This document shows, piece by piece, positions 1 through 7,625 of a stretch of 14,027 nucleotides of DNA (positions within the stretch are counted from its first letter, which is position 1; each line of letters begins with the position of its first letter). The position numbers and the translations under genes were made by a program. The stretch comes from CAZKUN01 sp964555935 (GTDB lineage Bacteria > Armatimonadota > Zipacnadia > Zipacnadales > VGFC01): positions 1 through 14,027 of the forward strand of contig CAZKUN010000237.1 in the NCBI GenBank assembly GCA_964555935.1, given 5' to 3'. The notes beneath the pieces are model-generated. The model made no database searches, was not told the DNA's origin, and saw only the letters and a program-made list of their open reading frames with translations.

Positions 1-1
1 G

Positions 2-2404
2 GTCATCGTCACGGCCGACGCGCGCGCCGACGATGAGGCCAAGGCGGCGAGCGACCTGACCCACACCCTCGCCAAAGCCACGGGCGCGAGCCTCCCGGTC
101 GTGTCCGAAGCCAACGCGCCGGACGGTCCGCAGATCCACGTGGGACACACGAACGCCGCGGCCGAGGCCGGGCTCGTTCCGGACGGCCTCGACCGTGACG
201 GCGTCGTCATGCGCGTGGATGACGACAGGCTGTTCCTCTGTGGTGGAGACACCTATTCCACGCAATTCGCAGTGACCCGGTTCCTCCAGACCCACTGCGG
301 ATGCCGCTGGTACATCCCCACCGAACTCGGCGAGCACGTGCCGACGGCCGAGAGCATCTCCGTGCCGGATGCGCTGAACGTCGTCGAGGAGCCGGGCTAC
401 CTCTCACGGCTGTGGAGCAGCCCTTCGAATATGGACCCCGAGTGGCCCAGGCGAAACATGATCCGCAGGCGCTACGAGTTCCACCACAACCTGCTCGACG
501 TGTTCGTGATGGATCTCTTCGATGAGCACGCCGAGTTCTTCCCGCTCATCGATGGCGAGAGGCGAAAGCCCGCCCGACCCAGGGACCACGGCTGGCAGCC
601 CTGCTTCTCAAACGCGGACGCAGCCGTCTATGCCGCCGATACCGCGCGAGCAGCCTTCGACGCCAGCCCAGACACGCCCAGCTTCTCCCTCGGCATCAAC
701 GACAGCAACACGTACTGCGAGTGCGAGCCCTGCAAAGCCCTCGATGACCCGGATCATCTTGAGTTCAGAGATCGCCCGAACATGTCCAACCGCGTCTTCC
801 ATTTCATGAACGCGGTCGCCGTCGAGCTTGAGAAGACCCACCCCGACAAGTACCTCGGATGCCTGGCCTACTCATGGTGCGAGGACGTTCCCACGGTTCC
901 GGTTCACGATCGCGTGATTCCCTACCTGACGAACGACCGCGCCCAGTGGATGGACCCCGAGTTCCGGCGGCTCGACGAGGAGCTGATCGCGCGCTGGTGC
1001 GCCGAACAGCCGATCGTCGGGATCTACGATTACTACTATGGCTCGGGCTACGTCATCCCGCGCATCTTCACGAAGCTCAGCGACGAGAGCATCAAGTTCG
1101 CTTACAACGAGGGTGTGCGAGCCTTCTATGCGGAGATCTACACCAACTGGAGCCTCGATGGGCCGAAGGCCTGGATTGCAAGCCAACTGCTCTGGGACCC
1201 CTCCCTGAGCCGCAAGGAGTTGCTCAACGACTTCTGTAGCGGCATGTTCGCCGAGGCCGCGGAGCCCATGCGCGACTACTTCGAGCTATGCGAAGCCATC
1301 TGGATGAGGCAGAAGGGCGAATCGCGTTGGTTCAAAGGCTTCTTCGACATCGACCAGATGCAGATCTTCACGCCGCGGGCGTGCGCCGAAGCGCGCGAGT
1401 TGCTGACCCGGGCAAGACAGGCGGCGGAGACCGACCTGACTCGGCGGCGCGTCAGACTCTACAGCGAGGGCTTCCACTACACCGAGCTATACTCGCAGGT
1501 CTACTCGGCCAACCTGACCCTCGCCACGGCGCAGGTGCGTAGCAAGCGCAGCCTTGCCCGCGTCGTGCCGACTGCGGAGCAACTGGCCAGATCCGCCGCA
1601 GAGCTTGAGTCATTCTACCGAGACAAGTTCGAGCCCAACGACCTGCACCGCTCGCCCATCCCCTTCACCGAGCGGGGGACTCACGACCCTGTGGCCGGCC
1701 TGATGGGATTCCTCACCAGCGCCTTCGCCTGGGCGGATGCCAATGACGAGTGGGACTCCATGACCGACCTCGCGGCCAAACTCAGTAGCAGCGACCCAAC
1801 CTCGTCGGCGGGGTCGCTCGCCCGGTCGCTGATCTACTTGCGCGACCACCCCGAGGCCGGCACGGAGGCCATGGTCAATGGCGGCGTCGAGGAAGCCGCG
1901 TCGGATGGCGAGAACCCCGAGGGAATCGACTGGGTCGCTGAGGGCATGCCGCGCGGATGGTCGAAGTGGATCCGCCCTGGCACTCCTGGCGAGTTAGTCT
2001 GGACAACCGCTGAAGCAGCAAGTGGGAAGGCGTCGCTGGGGGCAACCGACACCGAGGCCGCCTGCTTCATCCAGAAGGTCCCCGTCAAGCCGGGCGAGCA
2101 GTTCCTCTGCCGTTGCGCCGTGAAAGCCAACGTCAGCGAGGGCGCTCGGACGGAGCTGTTGGTGCAATGGCAGGATGCCAAGAGCGACTGGGTCGGCGCC
2201 CGCAAGAGCAGCGCCGTCCTGCCCGCCGGCACGACCGATGGCTGGACCAGCCTGCAGGCGTACTTCATCGTCCCCGACGGCGTGGACCTTGCGGTTATCG
2301 GCCTGGTAACGTACGATCAGGAGCCGGGCGATTACGCGTATTTCGATGACATCTCGTGCCTGCGCCTGGACATCCCAACGGAGATCGAACACGACTCGCA
2401 ATGA
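2..2404 (+). CDS. DUF4838 domain-containing protein with C-terminal carbohydrate-binding-like domain (5' partial)
   Basis: The reading frame is open from base 2, so the start lies outside the window. The GTG at 101 is only the first start-like codon, and the 33 residues before it continue the fold (an IVTADAR...LAKATGASLPVV stretch, typical of the N-terminal GH67-like domain that precedes DUF4838). The GCRWYIPTELGEHVP motif near 297-341 ends that N-terminal domain. The DUF4838 core follows, with a SLGINDSNTYCECEPC signature near 692-739. After about base 1900 comes a beta-rich segment (GWSKW...YFDDISCLRLD) resembling CBM4/9-like galactose-binding modules. DUF4838 proteins are related to alpha-glucuronidase-type glycoside hydrolases and are common in polysaccharide-degrading bacteria; the exact substrate is unknown. 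Its stop overlaps the start of the downstream permease (ATGA), so it very likely belongs to the same sugar-uptake operon. Export cannot be judged without the N-terminus. Confidence 0.85.
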   Translation, partial: VIVTADARADDEAKAASDLTHTLAKATGASLPVVSEANAPDGPQIHVGHTNAAAEAGLVPDGLDRDGVVMRVDDDRLFLCGGDTYSTQFAVTRFLQTHCGCRWYIPTELGEHVPTAESISVPDALNVVEEPGYLSRLWSSPSNMDPEWPRRNMIRRRYEFHHNLLDVFVMDLFDEHAEFFPLIDGERRKPARPRDHGWQPCFSNADAAVYAADTARAAFDASPDTPSFSLGINDSNTYCECEPCKALDDPDHLEFRDRPNMSNRVFHFMNAVAVELEKTHPDKYLGCLAYSWCEDVPTVPVHDRVIPYLTNDRAQWMDPEFRRLDEELIARWCAEQPIVGIYDYYYGSGYVIPRIFTKLSDESIKFAYNEGVRAFYAEIYTNWSLDGPKAWIASQLLWDPSLSRKELLNDFCSGMFAEAAEPMRDYFELCEAIWMRQKGESRWFKGFFDIDQMQIFTPRACAEARELLTRARQAAETDLTRRRVRLYSEGFHYTELYSQVYSANLTLATAQVRSKRSLARVVPTAEQLARSAAELESFYRDKFEPNDLHRSPIPFTERGTHDPVAGLMGFLTSAFAWADANDEWDSMTDLAAKLSSSDPTSSAGSLARSLIYLRDHPEAGTEAMVNGGVEEAASDGENPEGIDWVAEGMPRGWSKWIRPGTPGELVWTTAEAASGKASLGATDTEAACFIQKVPVKPGEQFLCRCAVKANVSEGARTELLVQWQDAKSDWVGARKSSAVLPAGTTDGWTSLQAYFIVPDGVDLAVIGLVTYDQEPGDYAYFDDISCLRLDIPTEIEHDSQ

Positions 2405-3396
2405 GTGACGGCGTGCAGGATCCGGAAACAACGGGCCCGTGGGCGTGGGCCGCGCGAGCCGCGCGTCTGATCATGGGCAAGGCGGCTCCGGCCCTCGGGC
2501 TGGTGCTGCTGTTCATCTACTTCGGCGCCACCACCGATCGGTTCCTGAGCCCCAACAATCAGATCGCGACCACTGTGCAGATCGCCGTCGTAGCGCTGCT
2601 CGCAATCGGCGAGACCTTCGTCATCGTCTCCGGCGGGATTGACCTGTCGGTCGGGTCCGTGCTGGCTCTGAGTGGGGTCGTCACCGCACTGCTGCTGTCA
2701 GAAGACCACTTCAACCAGCCCGTCATCGTCGGCGTCGCGGCCGGTATCGGCGTCGGCGCCCTGTGCGGCCTCATCAACGGTCTGCTCGTCACGAAGGCCA
2801 AGCTCCCGCCGTTCATCGTCACGCTGGGCATGATGGGCATCTGCCGCGGCTTCGCCAAGATCCCCACCGACGGCCAGACCATCGCCGGCCTGCCGGACGC
2901 CTTCAACGCCCTCGGCGCCGACCGCATCTTCGGCAACACGATCCCCATCCCCATCGTCATCCTGGCCGTCGTGGCGCTGGTGTCGTTCTTCGTCCTCCGC
3001 TACACGAGACTCGGGCGCTACTGCTATGCCATGGGCTCGAACTGGGAGGCGGCGCGGCTGTCGGGGGTGAACGTCAACGCGCACATGACGGCGGTCTTCG
3101 TCATTTGCGGAACCCTCGCCGGACTGGCCGGGGTGGTGCAGACGGCGCGCCTTGGTATTGGCCAACCGACGGGCGGGATCGCGTATGAACTCGACAGTAT
3201 CGCGGCGGCCGTGATCGGTGGCGCAAGCCTCATGGGTGGCATCGGCACCATATCGGGCACGATGCTCGGCGCGTTCATCATGGCCGAACTCCGCAACGGG
3301 TGCGATCTCAAGAACGTGAGCACGCACTGGCAGGAAGTCGTTATCGGCGCCGCCATTGTGTTCGCCGTACTCCTCGACCGGATTCGACAAAAATAG
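2401..3396 (+). CDS. Ribose-type sugar ABC transporter permease (RbsC family)
   Basis: An inner-membrane permease of 331 residues of the BPD_transp_2 family, which moves monosaccharides with a ribose/xylose/galactose-type binding protein and a double-domain ATPase. The start is ATG 2401, inside the ATGA overlap with the previous gene, which points to translational coupling; an upstream in-frame ATG at 2356 would add 15 polar residues and lacks support. Diagnostic stretches are GGIDLSVGS (residues 78-86), EAARLSGV (216-223) and ELDSIAAAVIGGASLMGG (263-280), all hallmarks of RbsC-like permeases. Many hydrophobic segments are visible, for example around residues 29-41, 61-77, 82-99, 107-130, 180-200, 229-247 and 312-326. 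The binding protein follows 33 nt downstream. No ATPase is encoded in the window. The transported sugar cannot be read from the sequence. Confidence 0.93.
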   Translation: MSDGVQDPETTGPWAWAARAARLIMGKAAPALGLVLLFIYFGATTDRFLSPNNQIATTVQIAVVALLAIGETFVIVSGGIDLSVGSVLALSGVVTALLLSEDHFNQPVIVGVAAGIGVGALCGLINGLLVTKAKLPPFIVTLGMMGICRGFAKIPTDGQTIAGLPDAFNALGADRIFGNTIPIPIVILAVVALVSFFVLRYTRLGRYCYAMGSNWEAARLSGVNVNAHMTAVFVICGTLAGLAGVVQTARLGIGQPTGGIAYELDSIAAAVIGGASLMGGIGTISGTMLGAFIMAELRNGCDLKNVSTHWQEVVIGAAIVFAVLLDRIRQK

Positions 3397-3429
3397 CGAG
3401 CCACCGCGCTCGCCTTTGGAGGCCACACG

Positions 3430-4458
3430 ATGCGTCGATTGGCATGCGTAATGATGGTACTGGTGGTTCTGGGAGTCCTCGGATGCCAGCCGAAGACAGT
3501 TGACAACCCAGACACCGGCCCGATCGCCATCCCCGGTGGCGGCGAGACCACGGATGCCGCGCCGCCGGCCGGCGAGCAGTACAGCATCGCCATCGTGCCT
3601 AAGGGCACGACCCATAGCTTCTGGAAGACCGTTCGCGCCGGCGCCGAAGCAGCGTGTGCGGAAGCCGGGGCCGAGGCGCTGTGGAAGGGCCCGACGGATG
3701 AAACGGACGTCGCGCGTCAAATCGCGATCATCGAAAACTTCATCACCTCCGAGGTCGACGCTCTGGTCATGGCCGCGTGCGACGCCAAGGCGCTGATCCC
3801 GAAGGTCAAGCAGGCCCTCGAGGCCGGCATCCCCGTCATCACCATCGATTCGGGGATCTCAAGCGATGACGCGCTCAGCTTCGTCGCGACCGACAACGTT
3901 GAGGGCGCGCGGCTGGTGGGCGCGAAACTCGGCGAGCTGATCGGCGGCGAGGGCAAAGTCGGATGCATCCCCTTCATCAAGGGCGCGGCGACATCCGACA
4001 TGCGGGAGGAGGGCTTCATCAAGGGCATCGAGGAGTTCTCCGGGATCGAACTCGTGTCCACGCTCTACTCTCAGGGCGACATTGAAGAGGCCATGAAGGC
4101 GACCGAGAACATGCTCACCGCCAACCCGGACCTTAAGGGCATCTTCGCGGCGAACGAACCGGGCGTGATCGGCGCGGCCCGAGTGATCGAGCAACGCGAC
4201 CTCGCGGATCAAGTAGTGCTCGTCGGGTTCGACGCCGCCGAGGCCGAGATCGAGGGGCTTGAGTCGGGCGTCATCCAGGCGCTTGCCGTGCAGAATCCAT
4301 ACCAGATGGGCTACCTCGGCGTGCAGGCCGCGATCGACGCGATCGAGGGCGCCGACGTGGAGAAGCGGATCGACACGGGCGTCGTAATCGTAACGCCCGA
4401 GAACCTGCAAGACGACGATGTCCAGACGCTCCTCAACCCAGACCTGGGCGAAGAGTAG
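3430..4458 (+). CDS. Ribose-type sugar ABC transporter substrate-binding lipoprotein
   Basis: A 342-residue periplasmic-binding protein of the Peripla_BP_4 (RbsB-like) family. The N-terminus is a lipoprotein signal peptide: MRR, a hydrophobic run, then the lipobox LGVLGC with Cys19 as the lipidated residue, so the mature protein is probably membrane-tethered. A Pro/Gly/Thr-rich linker (residues 21-48) leads to the two-lobe binding fold. Family traits include the first strand YSIAIVPKGTTHSFWKTV, the VDALVMAACDAKALIPKV region, IPVITIDSGI before the hinge, and IFAANEPGVIGAARVIEQ with LVGFDAAEAEIEGLESGVI in the second lobe. A GGAGG at 3418-3422 lies 7 nt before the ATG. It follows the permease by 33 nt and is the last gene before the hairpin at 4488-4517. 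The ligand is probably a monosaccharide; specificity is not inferable. Confidence 0.92.
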   Translation: MRRLACVMMVLVVLGVLGCQPKTVDNPDTGPIAIPGGGETTDAAPPAGEQYSIAIVPKGTTHSFWKTVRAGAEAACAEAGAEALWKGPTDETDVARQIAIIENFITSEVDALVMAACDAKALIPKVKQALEAGIPVITIDSGISSDDALSFVATDNVEGARLVGAKLGELIGGEGKVGCIPFIKGAATSDMREEGFIKGIEEFSGIELVSTLYSQGDIEEAMKATENMLTANPDLKGIFAANEPGVIGAARVIEQRDLADQVVLVGFDAAEAEIEGLESGVIQALAVQNPYQMGYLGVQAAIDAIEGADVEKRIDTGVVIVTPENLQDDDVQTLLNPDLGEE

Positions 4459-4487
4459 CCGCCTCCTACCTGCCAATACACGCACAA

Positions 4488-4517
4488 ACGGGCCGGAGGC
4501 TGTGCCCTCCGGCCCGT
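4488..4517. terminator. Bidirectional hairpin between convergent genes
   Basis: ACGGGCCGGAGG (4488-4499) pairs perfectly with CCTCCGGCCCGT (4506-4517), giving a 12-bp GC-rich stem with a 6-nt loop. It sits 30 nt after the stop of the binding-protein gene and 80 nt beyond the stop of the convergent oxidoreductase. There is no T-run on the plus strand. On the minus strand the stem is followed by a moderately T-rich TTGTGCGTGTATT. The placement suggests a shared terminator, although it is not a textbook intrinsic terminator in either direction. Confidence 0.65.
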
Positions 4518-4540
4518 CGCCATTCGTACATCCGGTGCCT

Positions 4541-4578
4541 CGTACGACGATCGTCCCGATCGTCGCTGCCGAAGGCAG
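4541..4578. repeat. Dispersed intergenic hairpin repeat, copy 1
   Basis: The 25 bases at 4541-4565 recur at 7535-7559 with one mismatch (C/T in the loop). The core is a perfect inverted repeat, CGACGATCG (4545-4553), TCC, CGATCGTCG (4557-4565). A second small hairpin, CTGCC-GAA-GGCAG (4566-4578), follows directly in this copy only. Both copies lie between genes, so this looks like a REP-like palindromic element; its function is unknown. Confidence 0.7.
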
Positions 4579-4596
4579 GCATCGTCGCGGCCGCCC

Positions 4597-6771
4597 TCAC
4601 TCCTCGACCCACCTCAACCGCACTCCATCCGCGATGACATGCCCGTCGGTCGCCGCGTTGCTGATATCAACAGTAGCCGGCGCGTCGGCCGCGAACCGGT
4701 ACTGACCGATGACGGTGAACGGCGGCGTTTCCGGCCTGACTTGCTGGTTCACGATCACCACCACTTCCCCATCCGCATGGGCCACTTTCACAGGCACGTT
4801 CGTGGCGCGATTCGTGTAGGATGGGAAGCTGATCCCGACCTCATACAGCCCCGGCGTCGTCACCTCAAACGCGTAGCGAACGCTGGCCTTGCCCTTCTCG
4901 TTATTGCCGTCGTGCAGGTAGTACTCCCCAACGAATGGCGGGTTGGACGCCGACTCATGCCAAGGCCCCTTGCGTTCAGCATCGACGTCATCCATCAGCA
5001 GGTCCGGGACGCCCGGCGGACCGCCCACCACGTTCACGACCTGCCGCGCTACAGCGCTTGAATCACCATGCGCGTCCTTCACCTGCAGCGAGATCGCGTA
5101 CTCGCGCGTGTGGGTGAAGGTATAAGTCGGGGAGGCCTCGGTCGAGTCCACCTCGCCATCGCCATCGAAGTCCCACCGCCAGGCAACGATTGCATCGTCG
5201 GCATCGGTCGATAGGTCCTCAACTTGCACCGGCGTCCCCGCGTCGATGGGTTGCTCGCCCGGAACTCTGAAGGCCGCGACCGGCGCCCGGTTGACGCGCA
5301 GCTTCTGCCCCGCCGCCAGCAGGCGCTCCTGCAGCGCCGCCACATTGACATCCTGCACCGCCGTGCCCGCCTCCCGCGCCATCGCCGCCACCTCGCCACA
5401 TGCATGACCGAGGATCATGTAGACCGGCTCCATGCGGAGCGTGCAGTAGCCGATGTGAGTCGCCGAGACGCAGACCGCCACGAGCAGGTTCTCCGTCTCC
5501 CGCGGGACGACGACGCCGAAGGGAATCTCGTACGGTTTGATGCGGATGAACACCTCGCCACTGTTCCGCTGCGTGCCGTCCGGCATGACCCTCGCGTCCG
5601 TCGGATGAGAGTCGATCCAGTAGCTGCCCAGGCCGATCGATGCCTCGGAGAAGCGGTTCGTCGCCGCGTCCTGCTCGGTGAACGTATGCAGGCCGATCAG
5701 CCTGCGGCATTCGCGCACGTACAGTTGATACGGCCAGTTGCCATTGTCGACGAACTCGTCTTTGGCCAGGCCCCACCGACGCGCATCCTCGCGCGCGATC
5801 TCGGGCACGTCCGGATCGTTCTGCAGATAGTAGATGAAGCCGAGGATATAGCGTCGGTGCGCGTCCGCAATCTCGCGTCGCCCCCCATGCGTCTCGCCGG
5901 GGTAATCGTGGTTCGCGCCGGGGTAGTCGGTGGTCTGCGGCGACACGCCCGCGTTCGTGTCGGTCTTGCCGTTCGGCATGCGGACCATGCTGACGCTGTG
6001 ATGCGCAAAAGTCGCCCCCGGGGACGCCTCGAGGAAGCGCTGGATCGACGTATACTGCTCGCGGTCGTAGCCCTCGGGCTTGGCGATGGGCGTCTGGTTC
6101 TCCGGGTCATCCGTCAGACACAGCCGGTAGTTATACGCCTGCACAGCGAGGTCGTAGTTCCCCGCATGATCCTCGCCAAACTCGTGCTCGGCTTCGCTGC
6201 CGATGCGGTACCGCTCGCCGGCGTGGGCGAGCACGTCGCCCTCGTACTGGGCATCGATGAAGAAATCGCCAGCCACTTCAACAGATGCCTGCGTCTCGTC
6301 ATTGCGGAAACGAATCGACGTGATCCGCTTCCCCTCGCGGGCGAGTTGCAGGAACGAGTGGCGCGTGAACACCTCCACCTTGCCTGACTCGTCGAGCATC
6401 GCCCGGAAGGTCAGTTCGGCGACATGCGGCTCGAACCAGTAGCCCTCATTACACGCGCGAGCCTCGGGCGATCCCGAGCCATATTCCTCGCGGTAGTGTT
6501 TCGCGACGCGGGTGAAGAACTCGCGCGAAATCCCACCGATCGTCCGCCGATCACCGTAGTCCGTCGCGGTAAGTCCGCCCGCGACAACCCCACCGATGTG
6601 CGCCGACTGTTCGAAAACGCCAACCGTATTCCCCGCGCGGGCGGCCGCGACGGCCGCCGCGATGCCTCCCGGCGTGGCGCCGACGACCACGACATCATAG
6701 CGCAGATTCTGGGCATGACTGGCGGCAGCAAGAACCAGCGAGCAGACGAGCACAAATCGGAGCAATCTCAC
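4597..6771 (-). CDS. Secreted FAD-dependent oxidoreductase with PKD and golvesin/xanthan-lyase-like C-terminal domains
   Basis: A protein of 724 residues when started at GTG 6771. This start is preferred because GAGG lies 7 nt upstream and it opens a clean signal peptide (MRLLRF, hydrophobic core, ASHA cleavage near residue 20); the frame runs on upstream to 7071, but that stretch is repeat DNA. Residues 26-53 form the dinucleotide-binding beta-alpha-beta (DVVVVGATPGGIAAAV...VGVFE). GGVVAGGLTATDYGDRRTIGG (60-80) and DAQYEGDVLAHAG (173-185) are typical of the FAD_oxidored family (PF12831), often mislabelled xanthan lyase. Residues about 496-582 are a PKD domain (WDFDGDGEVDS...YTF). Residues about 588-724 resemble the golvesin/xanthan-lyase C-terminal beta-sandwich (GLYEVGISFPSYTNRATNVPV and YRFAADAPATVDI regions). 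The likely role is an extracytoplasmic oxidoreductase acting on, or anchored to, polysaccharide; the substrate is unknown. It is transcribed towards the sugar operon and is not part of it. Confidence 0.88.
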   Translation of the reverse strand: MRLLRFVLVCSLVLAAASHAQNLRYDVVVVGATPGGIAAAVAAARAGNTVGVFEQSAHIGGVVAGGLTATDYGDRRTIGGISREFFTRVAKHYREEYGSGSPEARACNEGYWFEPHVAELTFRAMLDESGKVEVFTRHSFLQLAREGKRITSIRFRNDETQASVEVAGDFFIDAQYEGDVLAHAGERYRIGSEAEHEFGEDHAGNYDLAVQAYNYRLCLTDDPENQTPIAKPEGYDREQYTSIQRFLEASPGATFAHHSVSMVRMPNGKTDTNAGVSPQTTDYPGANHDYPGETHGGRREIADAHRRYILGFIYYLQNDPDVPEIAREDARRWGLAKDEFVDNGNWPYQLYVRECRRLIGLHTFTEQDAATNRFSEASIGLGSYWIDSHPTDARVMPDGTQRNSGEVFIRIKPYEIPFGVVVPRETENLLVAVCVSATHIGYCTLRMEPVYMILGHACGEVAAMAREAGTAVQDVNVAALQERLLAAGQKLRVNRAPVAAFRVPGEQPIDAGTPVQVEDLSTDADDAIVAWRWDFDGDGEVDSTEASPTYTFTHTREYAISLQVKDAHGDSSAVARQVVNVVGGPPGVPDLLMDDVDAERKGPWHESASNPPFVGEYYLHDGNNEKGKASVRYAFEVTTPGLYEVGISFPSYTNRATNVPVKVAHADGEVVVIVNQQVRPETPPFTVIGQYRFAADAPATVDISNAATDGHVIADGVRLRWVEE

Positions 6772-6870
6772 GAGCGTTCCTCGGGCAGACGTGATGGTAC
6801 GACGGCCTACGGTGCAACGATTCACGTTGCCGCGGACCGGGACCTGCCACGAGGGGGCAATATCACGTAG

Positions 6871-6990
6871 TGGATACTCCGTCGTAGGACAGGCGTCTCG
6901 CCTGTCGCCGTGGATAGTCCGTCGTAGGACAGGCGCAGGGAAACTCCCAGGGAAGCTCGGGGTCTGAGTTTCCAAGTTTCCACGCCTGTC
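6871..6990. repeat. Paired 25-nt direct repeats with nested palindromes
   Basis: Bases 6871-6895 and 6911-6935 are the same 25-nt unit with one mismatch (C6877 versus G6917), spaced 40 nt apart. In the first copy GACAGGCG (6888-6895) is closed by CGCCTGTC (6899-6906) with a 3-nt loop. In the second copy GACAGGCG (6928-6935) finds its partner CGCCTGTC only at 6983-6990, and the 47 nt between them contain another perfect inverted repeat, GGAAACTC (6939-6946) with GAGTTTCC (6966-6973). This looks like a short palindromic intergenic element in which one copy has gained a second hairpin in its loop. It occupies most of the otherwise gene-free stretch 6772-7015, in which no convincing promoter was seen. 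Confidence 0.75.
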
Positions 6991-7015
6991 AGATCCGTTC
7001 CGTCTGATGGGGGGT

Positions 7016-7495
7016 CTACAGCCAGTTGTCGTCTCGGGGGTTTCGCGTAAGCATGCCGGCGAGCGCCTCAACGCTCACGTTTCGCGCCTCGGCGGCGAAA
7101 AACGGCTTGACCCGATCCGCATCGCGACACGCGCTCTTATCGCCCTTGGCAATGTGGTCGGCGATCGCCTGAAGCTCGCCCTCGTCGACCCACAAGCCGC
7201 TGCACTTAGGGCAGCGATCGAGCATGATCCCGGAGCAGAACGCGTACTGGTATCGCTCCATCTCGTCGCCGCATCCCGGGCACGCGATGCTCTCCTCGCG
7301 CGACGACGGCGCCGGCTCGTCTTCGGGATCCACCAGCGCCTCGAGCTTCTCAAAACTCGCGGCCTGGTCCCGCGCCAGTTTTGCCAACTCGCCATGGTCG
7401 AAGTACGCGCCGCCGCACTCGGTGCACATGTCGATGACCATCGACGGACCGCGAGCTTCACGAAGGGTGGTGATACAACGAGGGCACGCGCGCAT
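7016..7495 (-). CDS. Twin TFIIB-type zinc-ribbon protein
   Basis: A 159-residue cytoplasmic protein with two zf-TFIIB-like zinc ribbons. The first uses CPRC (Cys4, Cys7) and CTECGG (Cys24, Cys27) followed by AYFDHGEL. The second uses CPGC (Cys72, Cys75) and CPKCSG (Cys95, Cys98) followed by LWVDEGEL. The CxxCxG(x)W/Y-hD-xGEL pattern is characteristic of PF13453 proteins. An acidic linker (residues 55-68) joins the ribbons, and the final 45 residues have no recognisable domain. The start is ATG 7495 with a strong GGAGG 6 nt upstream. It lies 130 nt behind tpiA on the same strand and may be the last gene of the glycolytic operon. The family's molecular role is not established; nucleic-acid or protein binding is only a guess. 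Confidence 0.85.
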   Translation of the reverse strand: MRACPRCITTLREARGPSMVIDMCTECGGAYFDHGELAKLARDQAASFEKLEALVDPEDEPAPSSREESIACPGCGDEMERYQYAFCSGIMLDRCPKCSGLWVDEGELQAIADHIAKGDKSACRDADRVKPFFAAEARNVSVEALAGMLTRNPRDDNWL

Positions 7496-7534
7496 GATAC
7501 GCCTCCATTCGCATTGCCGATACGCCGGAGGGAC

Positions 7535-7559
7535 CGTACGACGATCGTCTCGATCGTCG
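7535..7559. repeat. Dispersed intergenic hairpin repeat, copy 2
   Basis: A near-identical copy (24 of 25 bases) of the element at 4541-4565. The arms are CGACGATCG (7539-7547) and CGATCGTCG (7551-7559) with loop TCT. It lies between tpiA and the zinc-ribbon gene, so on the minus strand it would be transcribed as an intercistronic hairpin. Confidence 0.7.
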
Positions 7560-7579
7560 ACGCCGTCCGGAGGAGCCGA

Positions 7580-7602
7580 ATGGGGGACGTTGGGGCCCCC
7601 AT
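7580..7602 (-). other. Intercistronic hairpin after tpiA
   Basis: On the minus strand ATGGGGG (7602-7596) can pair with CCCCCAT (7586-7580) across a 9-nt loop, starting 24 nt after the tpiA stop. No T-run follows, so it is a poor intrinsic terminator. It may be a partial terminator or an mRNA-end stabiliser between tpiA and the zinc-ribbon gene. Confidence 0.4.
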
Positions 7603-7625
7603 CTGGCCCGCATCCGTTCGACTCA

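Noticed and set aside
2698..3720. Long open frame on the minus strand opposite the permease and binding-protein genes
   Set aside because: It is His/Arg/Asp-rich, has no family traits, and lies opposite two well-supported genes; a GC-rich codon-shadow effect.
5224..6387. Long plus-strand open frame opposite the FAD oxidoreductase
   Set aside because: Its composition (Arg, Val, Asp, His-rich) is that of an antisense shadow, and the opposite strand encodes clear FAD and PKD motifs.
6871..6990. CRISPR-like repeat array
   Set aside because: Only two direct repeats are present, one spacer-like gap of 15 nt, no further units and no cas genes nearby.
6772..7071. Upstream extension of the FAD oxidoreductase to 7071
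   Set aside because: The extra 100 residues are low-complexity translations of palindromic repeats and overlap the zinc-ribbon gene; the signal peptide and ribosome-binding site support GTG 6771.
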